Below, in pieces: positions 1-10,837 of a stretch of DNA of 64,000 nt. The notes below the pieces were generated by a model. That model was not told the DNA's origin and made no database searches. It saw nothing but the letters and a program-made list of their open reading frames with translations. The translations under genes and the position numbers were made by a program. Origin of the DNA: Watersipora subatra (lineage: Eukaryota; Bryozoa; Gymnolaemata; Cheilostomatida; Watersiporidae); the NCBI RefSeq assembly GCF_963576615.1, contig NC_088715.1:58091302-58155301 (forward strand). Reading direction: 5' to 3'. How positions within the stretch are numbered: position 1 is the first letter of the stretch; each line of letters starts with the position of its first letter.

Positions 1-265
1 TTGACTTAGGGAAAGAAGCTCTTCCTACAGAGCGAGCCCTTGGCATACAATGGGATGTTGAAAATGATGGTTTCTAATTTAAGGTTGGTGATATAGCTAG
101 TGTGAATACCAGAAGAGGTATCCTATTCACTGAAGCTTCTCTTTACAATCCTCTAGGGTTCATTTGCTTCTTTTATTTTGTAAAGAAAACTCATTCTCAA
201 ATCTATCTGTAAATCAAAGAAAGACTGGGATGATCCCATAGGGCCAGAACTCCAGGAAAGTTAGA

Positions 266-757
266 ATGAGTGAGTGGAAAAACAATCTAATTATGCTCAA
301 CACAATTACAATAAAACGGTGTTACAAACCTAAAGGATTTGGATCAGTCACCAAGGCAGAATTGCATCATTTCTCTGACGCCAGCTCATATGCCTATGGC
401 CAATGCACCTACCTACGCCTTGTAAACGGCAAGGGTAATATTCATGTTTCACTAGTAATAGCTAAAGCTAGAGTAGCCCCTGCGTCAGCAACCAGCATAC
501 CTCGTCTTGAACTGCAAACTGCTTGTCTTTCAGCAAAAATAAGTCAGTTAATCCACAAACAATTGCCATTTGACGATGTGCAACATTACTACTGGACAGA
601 TTCCAAAGTAGTTTTGGGGTACATAACGAACACTGAACGACGCTTTCACGTCTTTGTCTCAAATCAAGTTGAAAAATTCATGATGCCTCGTCTCCAAGCC
701 AGTGGAATTACGTTCCCTCTGCAGAAAATTCAGCAGACTATGCATCAAGAGGTTTAA
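266..757 (+). pseudogene. BEL/Pao RNase H-like region, copy A
   Basis: This 163-codon open stretch matches the Pao RNase H-like segment. It begins near IKRCYKPKGFG, carries the acidic motif HHFSDASSYAYG, the conserved IPRLELQTA block and the motif YYWTDSKVVLGYI. The frame is lost after about position 690; normally the protein would run straight on into the integrase. There is no start or stop of its own, because in an intact element this is an internal part of a polyprotein. Confidence 0.8.
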
Positions 758-962
758 CTCCAAAAAGTTATGCGAGTCAACTTGGTTCAGTGGACCAGAC
801 TTTTTGTGGCAGACTCCACTGACACTTACACAAACTGACACATTTCCTGTCACTGATGATGATCCCGAAGTCAAGATTAGTGTTAGTCATAACACTACTC
901 AAAATAAAAGTGATATGTCACAGTAGGTCGCGAAGTTCTCCAAGTGGAGAAAAGCAGTCAAG

Positions 963-1797
963 GTGATAGCTAAGGTGCAATCCATTGCACCTAGCATCAA
1001 AAAGCGTAAGCCTGATTCTGTGTCAGCTATTAAAGATGCGGAGGGTGCAATTACTTTGACATGTCAGCGTGAGCATTTTGCTGAAGAAATCAAAAGCCTT
1101 AAAAATCAGTCTGAAGTAGCCAAAGGCAGTCCACTGTTCAGGCTAGATCCTTTCATAATCAAAGAGGGTTTACTTAGAGTAGGAGGGAGACTGGGACAAT
1201 GCAACACCCAAAGCTTTGTAGAAAAGCACCCGCTACTGCTTCCCAAAACAAGTCATGTAACACAACTTCTTATAGGGCATCACCATGAGCTAACTGCCCA
1301 TCAAGGCAAAAACATGACACTTGCTAAACTTAGGTCTGCAGGCTACTGGATCTTTGATGCTACCCGGCTTGTAGCTTCATACATATACCACTGTGTGAGT
1401 TGTCGCAGAACAAGAGAAAGACCTCAAGTGCAACAAATGGCACCTCTGCCAACAGATAGGACTGATGAGTCACCTCCATTCTCTTTCTGTGGTTGTGACT
1501 GCTTTGGCCCCTTTTTCGCCAAGGAAGCTCGAAAGGAAGTCAAAAAATATGGACTTATATTCACATGCATGAGTTCAAGAGCAGTTCATTTAGAGCTCTC
1601 AAATGACATGTCTACTGATTCTTTCATTAACGCTCTACGGTCCTTTATAGCCATAAGAGGATCTGTAAGACAAATCAGGTGCGACCAAGGTACGAATTTC
1701 GTAGGCGCCATGTCGGAATTAACAAAGGAGTTGCAGAAGCAACTACCAAACCAGTCCATGAATATTGAGTTCGTATTCAACCCTCCACATACACATC
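963..1797 (+). pseudogene. BEL/Pao integrase, copy A (3' truncated)
   Basis: Integrase portion of the copy-A pol. An H2C2 zinc-binding segment is visible (HHHELTAHQG, then YHCVSCRR). The catalytic core follows with the first aspartate in CGCDCFGPF and the second in IRCDQGTNF. The third catalytic residue, the glutamate of a GGxWER-type motif, is absent because the element breaks off just after FNPPH at about 1790. The remaining codons of the open frame to 1895 are out-of-frame Gypsy sequence. Confidence 0.8.
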
Positions 1798-2554
1798 TGC
1801 AGAATTTGCTACTTTCAGCAAAAAGTGGGGTTTTCACCATACGACCTCCTCCCCTGGACATCAGCAGTCAAACGGGAAAGCCGAAACTGCAGTGAAGATT
1901 ATAAAGAAGTTAATGAAAAGAGTTGAAGATCCATACCTGGCTCTTCTAGAATATTGCAACACTCAAACAGCAGGACTAACAACATCACCAGCTGAGCAGA
2001 TGTTTGGACATGCTACCAGGTCTATACTACCAGTCAACCAAAGGCAGAAGTTTTGCAGCAGAAACCACATCGCAAAACACTGATCCAGCAGCAGTACAAT
2101 AAATCAACCAGAGATTTACCGCAGCTCGAGATAGGGTCTCCGGTGCTGTTGAGAGTTTCAAACTCTCAAAAATTGATGGCAGCCAGGTCGAGTAGTTGAT
2201 CAACTCTCTGATAGATCCTATCTCATAAGAAATGATCAAACCAAGCAGTCTGTCAGACGTAACAGAGTAGATTTGAGACCGGCTGCAGATCCAGATACAG
2301 GAGCTTCACCAGCTAAACAAAATGTTCCTGATATGCCTGATGCAGATAGTCCAGTTAACATACCTTACACGTATCCATCAACAGAGTGCAGTGAGATACC
2401 GAGTGCTATGCAACTATCATCAGATAGCAATGAAAAGCCGACTTGTAACACTGGTGCTGTATCCAACTCCAAGATGACACCAAAACCAACATGGCAGAGA
2501 TCTAGACCTACGAAAATGCCCAGTAAATTTAAGCCATATGTACTTTACGAATAG
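1798..2554 (+). pseudogene. Ty3/Gypsy integrase C-terminal part, upstream piece
   Basis: Read in a different frame from the preceding BEL integrase, 1801-2083 gives Gypsy integrase landmarks: EFATFSKKWGF, TTSSPGHQQSNGKAE (the last E is the catalytic glutamate), then SPAEQMFGHATRS. A frameshifted stretch to 2280 gives GRVVDQLSDRSYLIRND and RRNRVDL, the usual C-terminal integrase motif. A low-complexity tail ends RPTKMPSKFKPYV at 2554. The N-terminal half of the integrase is missing. It differs clearly from the Gypsy integrase end at 10838-11743. Confidence 0.75.
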
Positions 2555-2805
2555 TTTGACACTTGCCACAAACGGACAATTGGGCGCTTGTGTTAAATTG
2601 TCACAAACCATGTAAATTTGAGTTTATTACTCATATTTTGTCAGGTGATGTTTTTGTTCATATATTTCTTACAAAGTCATGTTAGCTGTCACAATTTTTT
2701 CCATGTGATGTTTCAGTTTGATAAGTTTCAACTTCATGTATATCACATGTACGATGTTTTTTTTTAGTTTTCAAACTAACCACTTTCAAGTTATGCAAAA
2801 AGGGA
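2555..2805 (+). other. Non-coding stretch and polypurine tract before the LTR
   Basis: T-rich sequence with no reading frame of note, between the Gypsy integrase tail and the proposed LTR. It ends in GCAAAAAGGGA (2795-2805), which fits a short polypurine tract. A polypurine tract on this side means the following LTR is positioned as the 3' LTR of the upstream Gypsy piece. Confidence 0.4.
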
Positions 2806-3136
2806 TGTTTGTGTTATGCTTGTTGCATGCATGTTATATTGTTTTATCAGTTGTCTTGAGTTATTGTCATTTCTGTTTTGTAGTTGTTGTGAGTCGAGTG
2901 GATCTTACCAATGATATACAGCCCCCCCATTGGGGGGCTGCATATCATTGATCTTACATTAAATGTAGGAGAGTGGCCTTGACGTTTCGGTGACCTTGAC
3001 CTGCAAAGGATATCGGAACAGCTACGGAAAATTTGAGTTCATTTTTATACTGGATGCCAGTTGATCAAGAGGTTCTTCGGGAGACTTCTAAGCTTATTAA
3101 CACACAGGTATAGATCTACGTTGAGATTATACTACA
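2806..3136 (+). repeat. Putative Gypsy LTR
   Basis: A 331-bp segment starting TGTTTGTG and ending TACTACA. It is bounded upstream by a purine tract and downstream by a primer-binding site. A near-perfect 42-bp palindrome lies inside. I found no second copy after the Gypsy integrase end at 11743, so the boundaries rest on the flanking signals only and could be off by several bases. Confidence 0.5.
2909..2950. repeat. 42-bp palindrome inside the LTR
   Basis: CAATGATATACAGCC...GGCTGCATATCATTG is self-complementary apart from one mismatched pair, with a C7/G6 core. It is flanked by the direct repeat GATCTTAC (2901-2908 and 2950-2957). It could form a strong hairpin in the transcript or be a tiny palindromic insertion. 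Confidence 0.8.
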
Positions 3137-3148
3137 TGGTGTCAGAAG
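3137..3148 (+). promoter_or_regulatory. Retrotransposon primer-binding site (tRNA-Leu type)
   Basis: TGGTGTCAGAAG directly follows the LTR end. It is complementary to the 3' end (with CCA) expected for a leucine tRNA, a common primer of Gypsy elements. It marks the start of the internal region of the downstream Gypsy piece. Confidence 0.6.
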
Positions 3149-3241
3149 AAAGTTTGAATTGTATTGTCATAGCGAATTTGCAAGAATTCGTGATAGTTAT
3201 AGGGAGTTTGTAGGAATTCTAAGTAATAATAATTAAAAGAA

Positions 3242-4134
3242 ATGGCGGATGGTAAAAATGACCGCTTTTTACAGAGATTAGACTTTAAGAGTGAAAGCTT
3301 GGCTCTACGTTGGAAAACCTTCAAGTCTCAGTTCTCAATTGTGAAAATAGCAAAGAAATATTCCGATATGGGAGAATATGAACAAATCACAAATCTATTA
3401 TTACTGATGGGATCGGATAGTGTTCCAATGTTTGATCAGTTCACCTTTCGTAATACAGAGGCTGGTCCAACTAAGACTTAAGAAAATGTTATAGCAATGT
3501 TTGATAGACATTTCGAGCCAGTCAGGAATGTGATATTCGAACAGGTAAAATTTAATAGTATGAGACAAGGGTCACAGTCAATACATTCATTCATCACTCA
3601 GTTACAATCACAAGCTGATAGTTGTTCTATGGAAATATGCGTGATGAATTGATTCGTGACAGGATAGTGGTGGGAGTCAGTGATGACAAGTTAAGAGAAT
3701 ATCTCATAGATGTTGAGGACCTAGATCTGGCCAGATGCATAATAAAAGTGAAGCAATATGTCAGTCATCATGCTCAGGCATCAAAATTAGCTAATCATGA
3801 TGCTGCTAGTGAAAATTTAGATGTGCTGAGACAGCAGCGAGCAAGAAATACCTACTATAGGTCAAATGACGAACAAAAACAAGACAGCTTTAGAAGCATG
3901 AGGAGGCAATGACCTAGCGCGATGAGGGATGGTCAGAAATGTGATTTCTGTAATAAGTCATTCCATCCCAAAGATAGATGCCCAGCGAGAAACTCAACTT
4001 GTTATATGTGCAAAGGACAGGGGCATTGGGCCAAAAGCAAAGCATGTAAAGCAGGAAATAGATCGAGAACTGATGAGGTGGCCTGTGAAGAAGACCTTGA
4101 AGGTTTGTTTCTAGGTTCCTCAGAGTCAGATTGA
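3242..4134 (+). pseudogene. Ty3/Gypsy gag with CCHC zinc knuckles
   Basis: Gag of the Gypsy element that starts at the primer site. The first block (3242-3481) begins MADGKNDRF and has the usual W..F capsid pattern. A stop at 3481 and a frameshift near 3625 break it. The next block (3622-3912) is the rest of the capsid-like region. The third (3922-4134) contains a zinc knuckle CDFCNKSFHPKDRC (spacing CX2CX4HX4C) and a second, degenerate one, CYMCKGQGHWAKSKAC, with a longer last spacer. At least two disabling changes are present, so it is not functional as it stands. Confidence 0.8.
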
Positions 4135-4143
4135 CTAAACGGC

Positions 4144-4480
4144 GTGACTGAATCGATCACTGAAACATCAAAAGCGTGGATGGCTGACTTGGAAGTCAAT
4201 TCACGCACTATAACATTCAAAGTAGACACCGGAGCGGCAGTCACTGCAATTCCGTCTAGATTAATGAAGAGTGTGGACAAAGCCCAACACTCACAAAAAA
4301 ATTACGGGGAGCTGGCAATCATGAGTTGAAAGTAGCGGGCCAAGCAGTAGTAAAATTATTTACGGGAACCAGACATATACGAGAGACTGTATAGTATGTA
4401 AATAATTTAATATCACCTTTGTTGGGCAAGCCAGCAATTTCAAAGTTAGGTTTGATACAGTTTGTAGGAACTGTGGATGT
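4144..4480 (+). pseudogene. Ty3/Gypsy aspartic protease
   Basis: The retroviral-type protease active site is seen as FKVDTGAAVTAIP near 4220-4255 (motif DTGA). The frame breaks at about 4320. A second short stretch ends with LLGKPAISKLGL, the usual protease-end landmark (LLG..A) before the RT linker. It lies between gag and RT as expected. Confidence 0.75.
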
Positions 4481-6360
4481 GCAGAGGAAGCACGACTGGA
4501 GAAAACGATTCTCAAAATTGTTTCAAGGACTAGGATCAATGAACTCTCAAGTCAATGTTTCAATAGCCAAGGAAGCGACTCCATTTGTTCAAAGTACTCC
4601 CAGGAGAATAGCGGCTGCTAGAAAAGAGCCATTGAAGAAAGACTTGCGACGAATGGAGAAACTTGGAGTTATAGAAAAGATTGAAAAGCCTACGCAGTGG
4701 TGCTCTCTATGCATAGTGGTCCCTAAAGGCGTGGTCACACAAGCACCGAACCGAACTAAATAATGCAAAACGACGTCGCTCTCAGCTGTAAAAAATTCGG
4801 CCGAAGACATTTCTAGCCGAAACGAACCATTTCGGTCCTGCTCGAAATTTCGTGGCCGACCCTTGCTCTTATTGGCTGGTTAAAATTCTAGAATTCTAGT
4901 GAGCACGCTTCACCTTTCTTCTTACGTGCATGTGAGTAAAGTTGAAAAGTAAAAAAGAAATGGGACGATACTTTTATTTCGTTAAATAAACAACATGAAG
5001 CAATTTACGACAAGGTTCACCCGAACTTGTGATTGTGTTGCATAAATGTAAGATGTTGCACTTGAGTTTTGCATAAATGTAAGAGAATGGTTGTGATTTT
5101 CTTTCGTGCAGAATATAAGTAATGTGTCATATTCATCCTGATGAAGTATTGTTGATTGATTTATTTATGTAAAACCACAGTACTATGATAAAGACTGTTT
5201 TTGTTTGTTATGTACTCAGCATAGAAAAACATTCATATGTTAATAAAAAATATAATTATGTTGATGGGAAGGGTTGACAAAATCTTTGTATCGAGTGATT
5301 TATTTTGAACAGCTGAACGATCTTCTGATAAATCTGCTGTGTAATTATAATTTATAATTGTTCCTCAAAGTTTTTTGTTTACAATAGAAATATATTTAAC
5401 TCAAATACATAACAACTACTTATGGAAACCGTGTCCTGTTTCTATACATATGGTATCTAGGAAGCGAAGTGACTTCGGGATGCCGTGTGACATGTGCCAC
5501 GTGCCACGAACCGAACCAGCCTCCGAACCTACGTCGGTTCGGTGCTCGTGTGACCACGCCTTTAGAAGGATGGGACGCTCAGAGTTTGCATTGATTTTAC
5601 AAACCTTAATAAGGCTGCTAAAAGAGAGTATCATCTGTTGCCAACATCCGATTAAACCTTAGCTGAATTAGGAAATTCAAGATTATTTACCAAGTTAGAT
5701 GCAAACTGTGGATATTGGCAAATGAGGTTACACCCGGAATCACAGAGACTAACAACATTCATAACTCCATTTGGGAGGTACTTCTGTAAGAGGCTACCGT
5801 TTGGTATTAGTTCAGCGCCTGAAATCTTTCAGAGGGAAATAAATAAAGTTTTAATAGATCTTGAAGGAGTAATTTGTCAAATGGATGATATTTTAGTTCA
5901 TGGAGCTTCAAAAGAAGAACACAACAAAAGGTTGGAAGCAGTTTTAAACAGGCTAGGACAAGCGGGAATTACTCTAAACGCAGAGAAGTGCGAGTTTGAG
6001 GTGACAGAAACTAAATTCATAGGACACATAATAGATGGTAATGAAATCAGGGCAGACCCGGAAAAAACTAGGGCTATTATGTAGTTTCCAGTACCCACCA
6101 ATAGAAAAGAACTTAAACGTTTTTTTGGAATTGTAAGCTATCTAGGTAAATTCACACCTTTGCTGGCAGACAGAACACATCATCTAAGACAGTTGCTTGG
6201 AAAAGATAGTGATTGGATGTGGAGTGAACAGCACGATAGTCAGTTTAAGCTGATAAAAAGAATCTTGTCAGATACACCGGTATTGTCTCCATATTCCCTT
6301 ACTGCGAACACTATGATAAGTGCTGATTCGTCATCTTACGGGTTAGGAGCATCCTTCTAA
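4481..6360 (+). pseudogene. Ty3/Gypsy reverse transcriptase, split by a TIR element
   Basis: RT begins in 4481-4733 (VIEKIEKPTQWCSLCIVVPK) and resumes at 5575 with KDGTLRVCIDFTNLNKA, so an 837-bp insertion (4736-5572) splits one conserved RT block. Downstream come LFTKLDANCGYWQ (first catalytic aspartate), LPFGISSAPEIFQ and the MDD motif in CQMDDILVHG (5875-5902). In-frame stops lie at about 5656 and 6082. The first RNase H strand, ISADSSSYGLGASF, ends at 6360, where BEL/Pao sequence takes over. The rest of RNase H and the N-terminal integrase are absent. Confidence 0.8.
4736..5572. mobile_element. 837-bp non-autonomous TIR element inside Gypsy RT
   Basis: Left end AAGGCGTGGTCACACAAGCA and right end ...GAGGTG-like sequence ending GTGACCACGCCTT form inverted repeats of about 27 bp (left AAGGCGTGGTCACACAAGC, right end complement AAGGCGTGGTCACACGAGC). 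Both sides are flanked by TA, fitting a Tc1/mariner-type target duplication. The inside is AT-rich without a coding frame. The flanking Gypsy RT joins across it in the expected order, with a one-base frame discrepancy. Superfamily is inferred from the TA only. Confidence 0.7.
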
Positions 6361-6456
6361 GAGGCTATGGTGCAGCAGCTAGCAATCAGACAATAACTAC
6401 AGCTTACGAGCAAAAGTCGATTCCCTGCAACAAGTCCCAAATACCATCTTGCAAAG

Positions 6457-6642
6457 ATGCCCAAGGAAGCAGCTACCTCAAGAGTATTATATGACGAGCT
6501 CCCACCACAGATGGACCTGCCAGTTGGTCTATTAATAGATATGAACTGTGCAGAAGCTATCCAACCATTAGAAGTCATCTCCGGACAAAAGGGACAACCA
6601 TATGCAGTGAAAACTCTATTAGGTTGGACCTTATGCGGTTAG
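6457..6642 (+). pseudogene. BEL/Pao protease-to-RT linker, copy C
   Basis: Short open stretch with the Pao landmarks LPPQMDLPVGLLIDMNCAEA and YAVKTLLGWTLCG, which in intact elements lie between the aspartic protease and the RT. It terminates at a TAG after GWTLCG, where intact elements read on. Confidence 0.7.
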
Positions 6643-6678
6643 AGAAATGCAGCCAAGACATATACCCATAGAACACAG

Positions 6679-8332
6679 ATGTCACAAACTGAAGAACTGA
6701 TGGATGCTGATGGTAAGATCTCTCAGGACGACATTCAGTTTCTCAATATCTTAGAAAATGGAGTCACCCAACACGAGGGTCATTACAGCTTTCCTCTACC
6801 TTTTAGAGAAGTACCTATCTTACCAGATAACCAAAGGCAAGCTGAAAAGCTATTACAACAGCTAGTGAAAATTTTCCAACGTGATCCAGCATACTATGAT
6901 GAGTACGCTAAGTACATGGCAGAGTTGTTCCAGCTCGGACACGCTGAAGTAGTAAGTGAAGACAATCCAGGACAGTGCTGGTATATTCCACACTTTGGTG
7001 TTCGTCACCCCAAGAAAAACAAGCTACGGGTAGTGTTTGATGCCAGTGCACACTACCAAGGCATGTCCATCAATGATCACCTCTTACAAGGTCCAGATCA
7101 GATGAATAATTTGACTGGTATCTTGATGAGGTTTAGAAGAGAACATGTGGCTTTTGCATGTGACATCGAAAAAATGTTTCATAATTTTTATGTTGATCAA
7201 AAACAGAGAATTTTTGAGATTCCTCTGGATAGATGAAGACTTGACACCAACCAAAACTTGTCGCATGACTGTGCATCTGTTCGAGGCTTCATCTTCTCCA
7301 GGTGTGGCAGCCTTTGGCTTGAAGAAAGTAGCCAAAGACAATCAACATATATCAACAGATGCAGCCAAGTTTCTGTACAATGACTTCTACGTCGATGATG
7401 GGCTTATGAGTGTAAGCAATACTGAAGCAGCCAAAGCCTTAATTAGGCAAGCGGTAGAGATATGCAGAAAGGCCAACCTTCGTCTGCACAAATTCATATC
7501 AAACAGTGAGAAAGTTCTGTCAGCTATTCCTCACACAGAAACTGTTTCTCAACATCTGAATATTCTATCAGGAAGCACACAGAGAGTTCTAGGACTAGAA
7601 TGGTCTGTCAAAAATGACAGTTTCCGGTTCCTGAACAATCTGAAACCAAAACCTGCTACCCGCAGAGGCATTTTTTCTGTAGTGTCACAAATCTACGATC
7701 CTCTAGGTTTTTTAGCTCCCTTCATCTTAACAGGAAAAAACATTCTACGAAGAGTTAATCAGGCGGGGCTAAACTGGGATGCGCCCGTATCTGAAGATAT
7801 GAATAAAGAATGGCAAAGGTGGTTGCAACAGCTTGATGATCTACAAGAGATAAGCATTCAGCGTTGCTACAAGCCCAAGGATTTTGGCACGGTGGTCAGG
7901 ACTGAGCTGCACCACTTTTGTGACGCTAGCACTCATGGGCTAAGAGCATGCTCCTACCTTCGCCTAATCAGTGATGTAGGCAATGTCTGTTGTATCTTAG
8001 TCCTAGCCAAGTCAAAGGTAGCTCCAAGCAAATCCACCACAATACCAAGACTTGAGCTACAATCTGCAGTGATAGCCTCTAGGTTGAGCTCTGCAGTCAA
8101 ACTGGAACTAAAGCAGGAGATAGACCAGGAATATTTCTGGAGTGATTCAAAGATAGCTCCGGGCTATATCCAGAATAGCTCTAGATGCTTTTACGTTTAT
8201 GTTGCCAACCGTGTTCAAGAGGTTCGAGATAAAACTCACCCTGAACAGTGGAGGCATGTTTCTACTGAAGACAACCCTGCTGACATGGCTTCACGGGGTC
8301 TTATGGTCAATGCGCTAAAGGCAAGTACCTAG
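6679..8332 (+). pseudogene. BEL/Pao reverse transcriptase and RNase H, copy C
   Basis: Two overlapping frames cover the RT. The first (6679-7236) has YIPHFGVRHPKKNKLRVVFD and FACDIEKMFHNFYVD with the first catalytic aspartate. A frameshift near 7215 moves the frame. The second (to 8332) has the YVDD catalytic motif in DFYVDDGLMSV (about 7384-7416), the RRGIFSVVSQIYDPLGF block, and RNase H with HHFCDASTHGL, IPRLELQ and WSDSKIAPGYI. The usual end motif EDNPADMASRGL is kept. Catalytic residues are largely intact, but the frameshift and the missing 5' end disable it. Confidence 0.85.
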
Positions 8333-8339
8333 TTAAGGG

Positions 8340-9990
8340 ATCCAGACTTTCTCTGGAAACCAAACATACACAAAGAACTTGCCAAGGGTGATACAGTTGC
8401 AGAACAAGATGACCAAGATCCAGAGTTAAAAAGGGTCAACTCGAAATCCACAAAAGTCAGTCAAGAGCAGACTCTCTACAGTAAACTTGCCAAGTACAGT
8501 GATCTCAATAAGTTGGTAGTGTCTAATGCTTATCTTTAGCAAATTGAAGCAAATAAAACCTTCAAACTTAAACTCAAGACACCCACAATTTTTCAAAGAG
8601 AGGAAGCTCAAAAGTTGGTGATTAAAATCACCCAAAAAGAACACTTTAGAGCAGAGTATCTGGCTCTACAGAAAGAGGAAAGCCTTCCAAAAAACAGTTT
8701 TATACTAGCACTCAACCCTTTCCTGGATGACGCCGGATTACTCCGTGTTGGTGGGAGAGCTAGTAAAGCAACTCACCTTCTCATGCATGAAAAACATCCA
8801 ATATTGATACCCAAGAACAGTTTTTTGGCTAAACTTCTGATGCAAAACGCTCACGACAAGGCTATCTTGGAAGAGCATAAACTCTGAACACCCTACGGCA
8901 AGATGGCTACTGGATCATAGCTGGTGTTAAAACGGCGAAGGATGTTGTTAGAAAATGCATACAATGTCGACGAATCCGGGGAACTGCTTCTAAACAACAG
9001 ATGGGAGAATTACCCGATGAACGCCTACAGAAGGTCCCGCCATTCACTTATACCGGCATGGACTGCTTTGGACCCTTTGTGGTCAAAGAACGTTGCTCTG
9101 AACTTAAGCGATATGGGCTGCTGTTTACATGCTTGTACAACAGAGCAGTACACATAGAGGTCATAGATGATCTTACCACAGATGCCTTTATAAATAGTTT
9201 GAGATGTTTTCTCGCTATTCGTGAATCAGTAAAGAAACTATTCTGTGACTATGGAACAAATTTCATTGGGGGAAAGAATGAACTTAAACGACAGTTTGAG
9301 TTCATGTCACACGAAAGCTTGAAAAAATATCTTGCGAACAAGCAGATAGAGTTCCTTACAACGACACCCACTGCCAGCCATCAGGGAGGCATCTGGGAAC
9401 GTTAAATTAGGACTATAAGAGTGTTTTATCTCACACACTAACAAGGTTGCAGGGACGACTAGACACTGCCTCACTAAGAACATTGTTCCATGAGGCTGCA
9501 GCAATTGTTAACCATCGACCTTTATCTGTTGTCAACCTCAATAACCATGATGAAGTTCCTCTAACTCCAAACATGATTCTCATTGGGAAGACGGAGCTTA
9601 CACCTCCGCCTCCGGGAGATTCCGATGATAGTGGAGTATACTCAAGATTACGTTGTCAGCGGGTGCAGTCTCTAGCTGAGGAGTTCTGGAGTGAGTGAAA
9701 GGCTGAATATTTGGATAATATAGTTAAAAGACAAACATGGAAAGTGCCAGAAGACAACCTCAAAAAAGGAGATTTGGTGTTGGTTGTTGAAGCAGGCCTG
9801 CCAAGGAACTGTTGGAAAATAGGAGTCGTTGAAGAGGCAGTGCCAGGGGAGGATGGGCTAGTACGAAATGTATCTGTCAGGCTAGGAAACAGATTATTAG
9901 ACAAGAATAGAAAGCCAATGGACAAGGCAACAGTCTTTCGCAGACCAGTACAGAAACTGGTCAAATTGATGTATTTGCTTTATATTTTAT
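8340..9990 (+). pseudogene. BEL/Pao integrase and C-terminal domain, copy C
   Basis: Integrase in four broken frames. 8615-8887 holds LNPFLDDAGLLRVGGR and the zinc-binding start. 8924-9000 is frameshifted. 9001-9405 holds the core, with aspartates in GMDCFGPF and CDYGTNF and the glutamate in GGIWER, followed at once by a stop. The C-terminal domain follows (9447-9990) with IVNHRPLSV, LTPNMILIGK and the end motif KGDLVLVVEAGLPRNCWKIG, interrupted by a stop at 9696. All three catalytic acids are still recognisable. Confidence 0.85.
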
Positions 9991-10196
9991 GCCGTATTTA
10001 GAGTAGTTGTAGTTTGTATTATTGTCTGCATTTCATAGTATGTTATGCTATCCAGAACTTGTTGCATCCGATTATACTACAAACAAATAAAGCAGAATTA
10101 ACAAGTTTGCCAGTCCTATGTATTCATATCCGCGGTGTACATGCGTTCAAGCAAATTTAAAAATAAATAAATAAAAAAGAATATTTTAAATTTAGG

Positions 10197-10829
10197 TGAG
10201 AGTGTAATGGCCGTGATGATTCATCATTCACCTTAGGGTTAGTGTTTTTGTTTTTAGCCATCCCAAACACTTCCTCTCCGATGTCCTGACCTAATGTATT
10301 TTTTATTGCTTATGAAAGATGGACTGACTGCTGTCGACCAATAATATTTTATCCTTTTCCATTATTCTCCTTTTGGCGCCAGTCTTGCCACTGCCTTTCT
10401 GGTAGCTTGGGTCATTTATTGTTTTACCTAGCATTCATACACACTTGTAGTTCTAAACTTGTAAAACTATGGACATAAAGTTCAGGCGCTTTCAGCCACC
10501 TATTTAATCTCACAAGTGCTGTCAAGGAAGCAAAGGTAATATTTTTACAGTTTTCTAATTGCATTTTTTATTTGGTTTAATTTGTTTCAATTATTTTTCA
10601 ATTTTAATGCTGTAAATGCATAAATACTTGAACCTGTAATGCTGGTATAAATATTGTTGTTTTGCACTATTGTCTTGTCATACATGTATTTTACTCTGCT
10701 TATCTTTATGTACACATTTTAGCGATTACATAACCTTTACTACAGGTTTCACCGTGTCCTGCGTCTTCAATATTCATCTCTGAATAAAGAATTCTATCGA
10801 CATAGTTAAAACCACTTATTTCTTCAACA
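10197..10829 (+). repeat. Putative 3' LTR of BEL/Pao copy C
   Basis: A 633-bp segment starting TGAGAGTGTAATGGCC and ending TTCTTCAACA (TG...CA ends), lying between the end of BEL pol and resumed Gypsy integrase. It contains a polyadenylation signal AATAAA near 10785. No 5' partner is present, so the ends are inferred. Confidence 0.55.
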
Positions 10830-10837
10830 GCAAGACC

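Larger units (their letters stand above)
1..1797 (+). mobile_element. BEL/Pao retrotransposon pol fragment (copy A)
   Basis: Fragment of a BEL/Pao pol gene that enters from outside the window and carries, in order, the end of the reverse transcriptase, the RNase H region and the integrase. The first 240 bases translate, with stops, to the RT-end landmarks LPTERALGIQW and RRGILF...SLYNPLGF, which are typical of Pao elements. Stops and frameshifts separate the blocks. The copy ends abruptly inside the integrase core at about 1797 and is followed directly by Gypsy integrase sequence, so its 3' end and LTR are missing. It is a dead copy. It resembles the second BEL/Pao at 6361-10829 in domain order, but differs at many residues, so the two are separate insertions or subfamilies. 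Confidence 0.85.
6361..10829 (+). mobile_element. 5'-truncated BEL/Pao retrotransposon (copy C) with 3' LTR
   Basis: BEL/Pao pol from the end of the protease through RT, RNase H, integrase and the C-terminal domain, followed by a proposed 3' LTR. The 5' LTR, gag and most of the protease are missing. The left edge abuts Gypsy RNase H at 6360, and the right edge is followed by Gypsy integrase at about 10838. The simplest reading is a BEL inserted into a Gypsy, followed by a deletion that removed the 5' part of the BEL together with the adjoining Gypsy segment. Several stops and frameshifts make it inactive. Confidence 0.8.
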
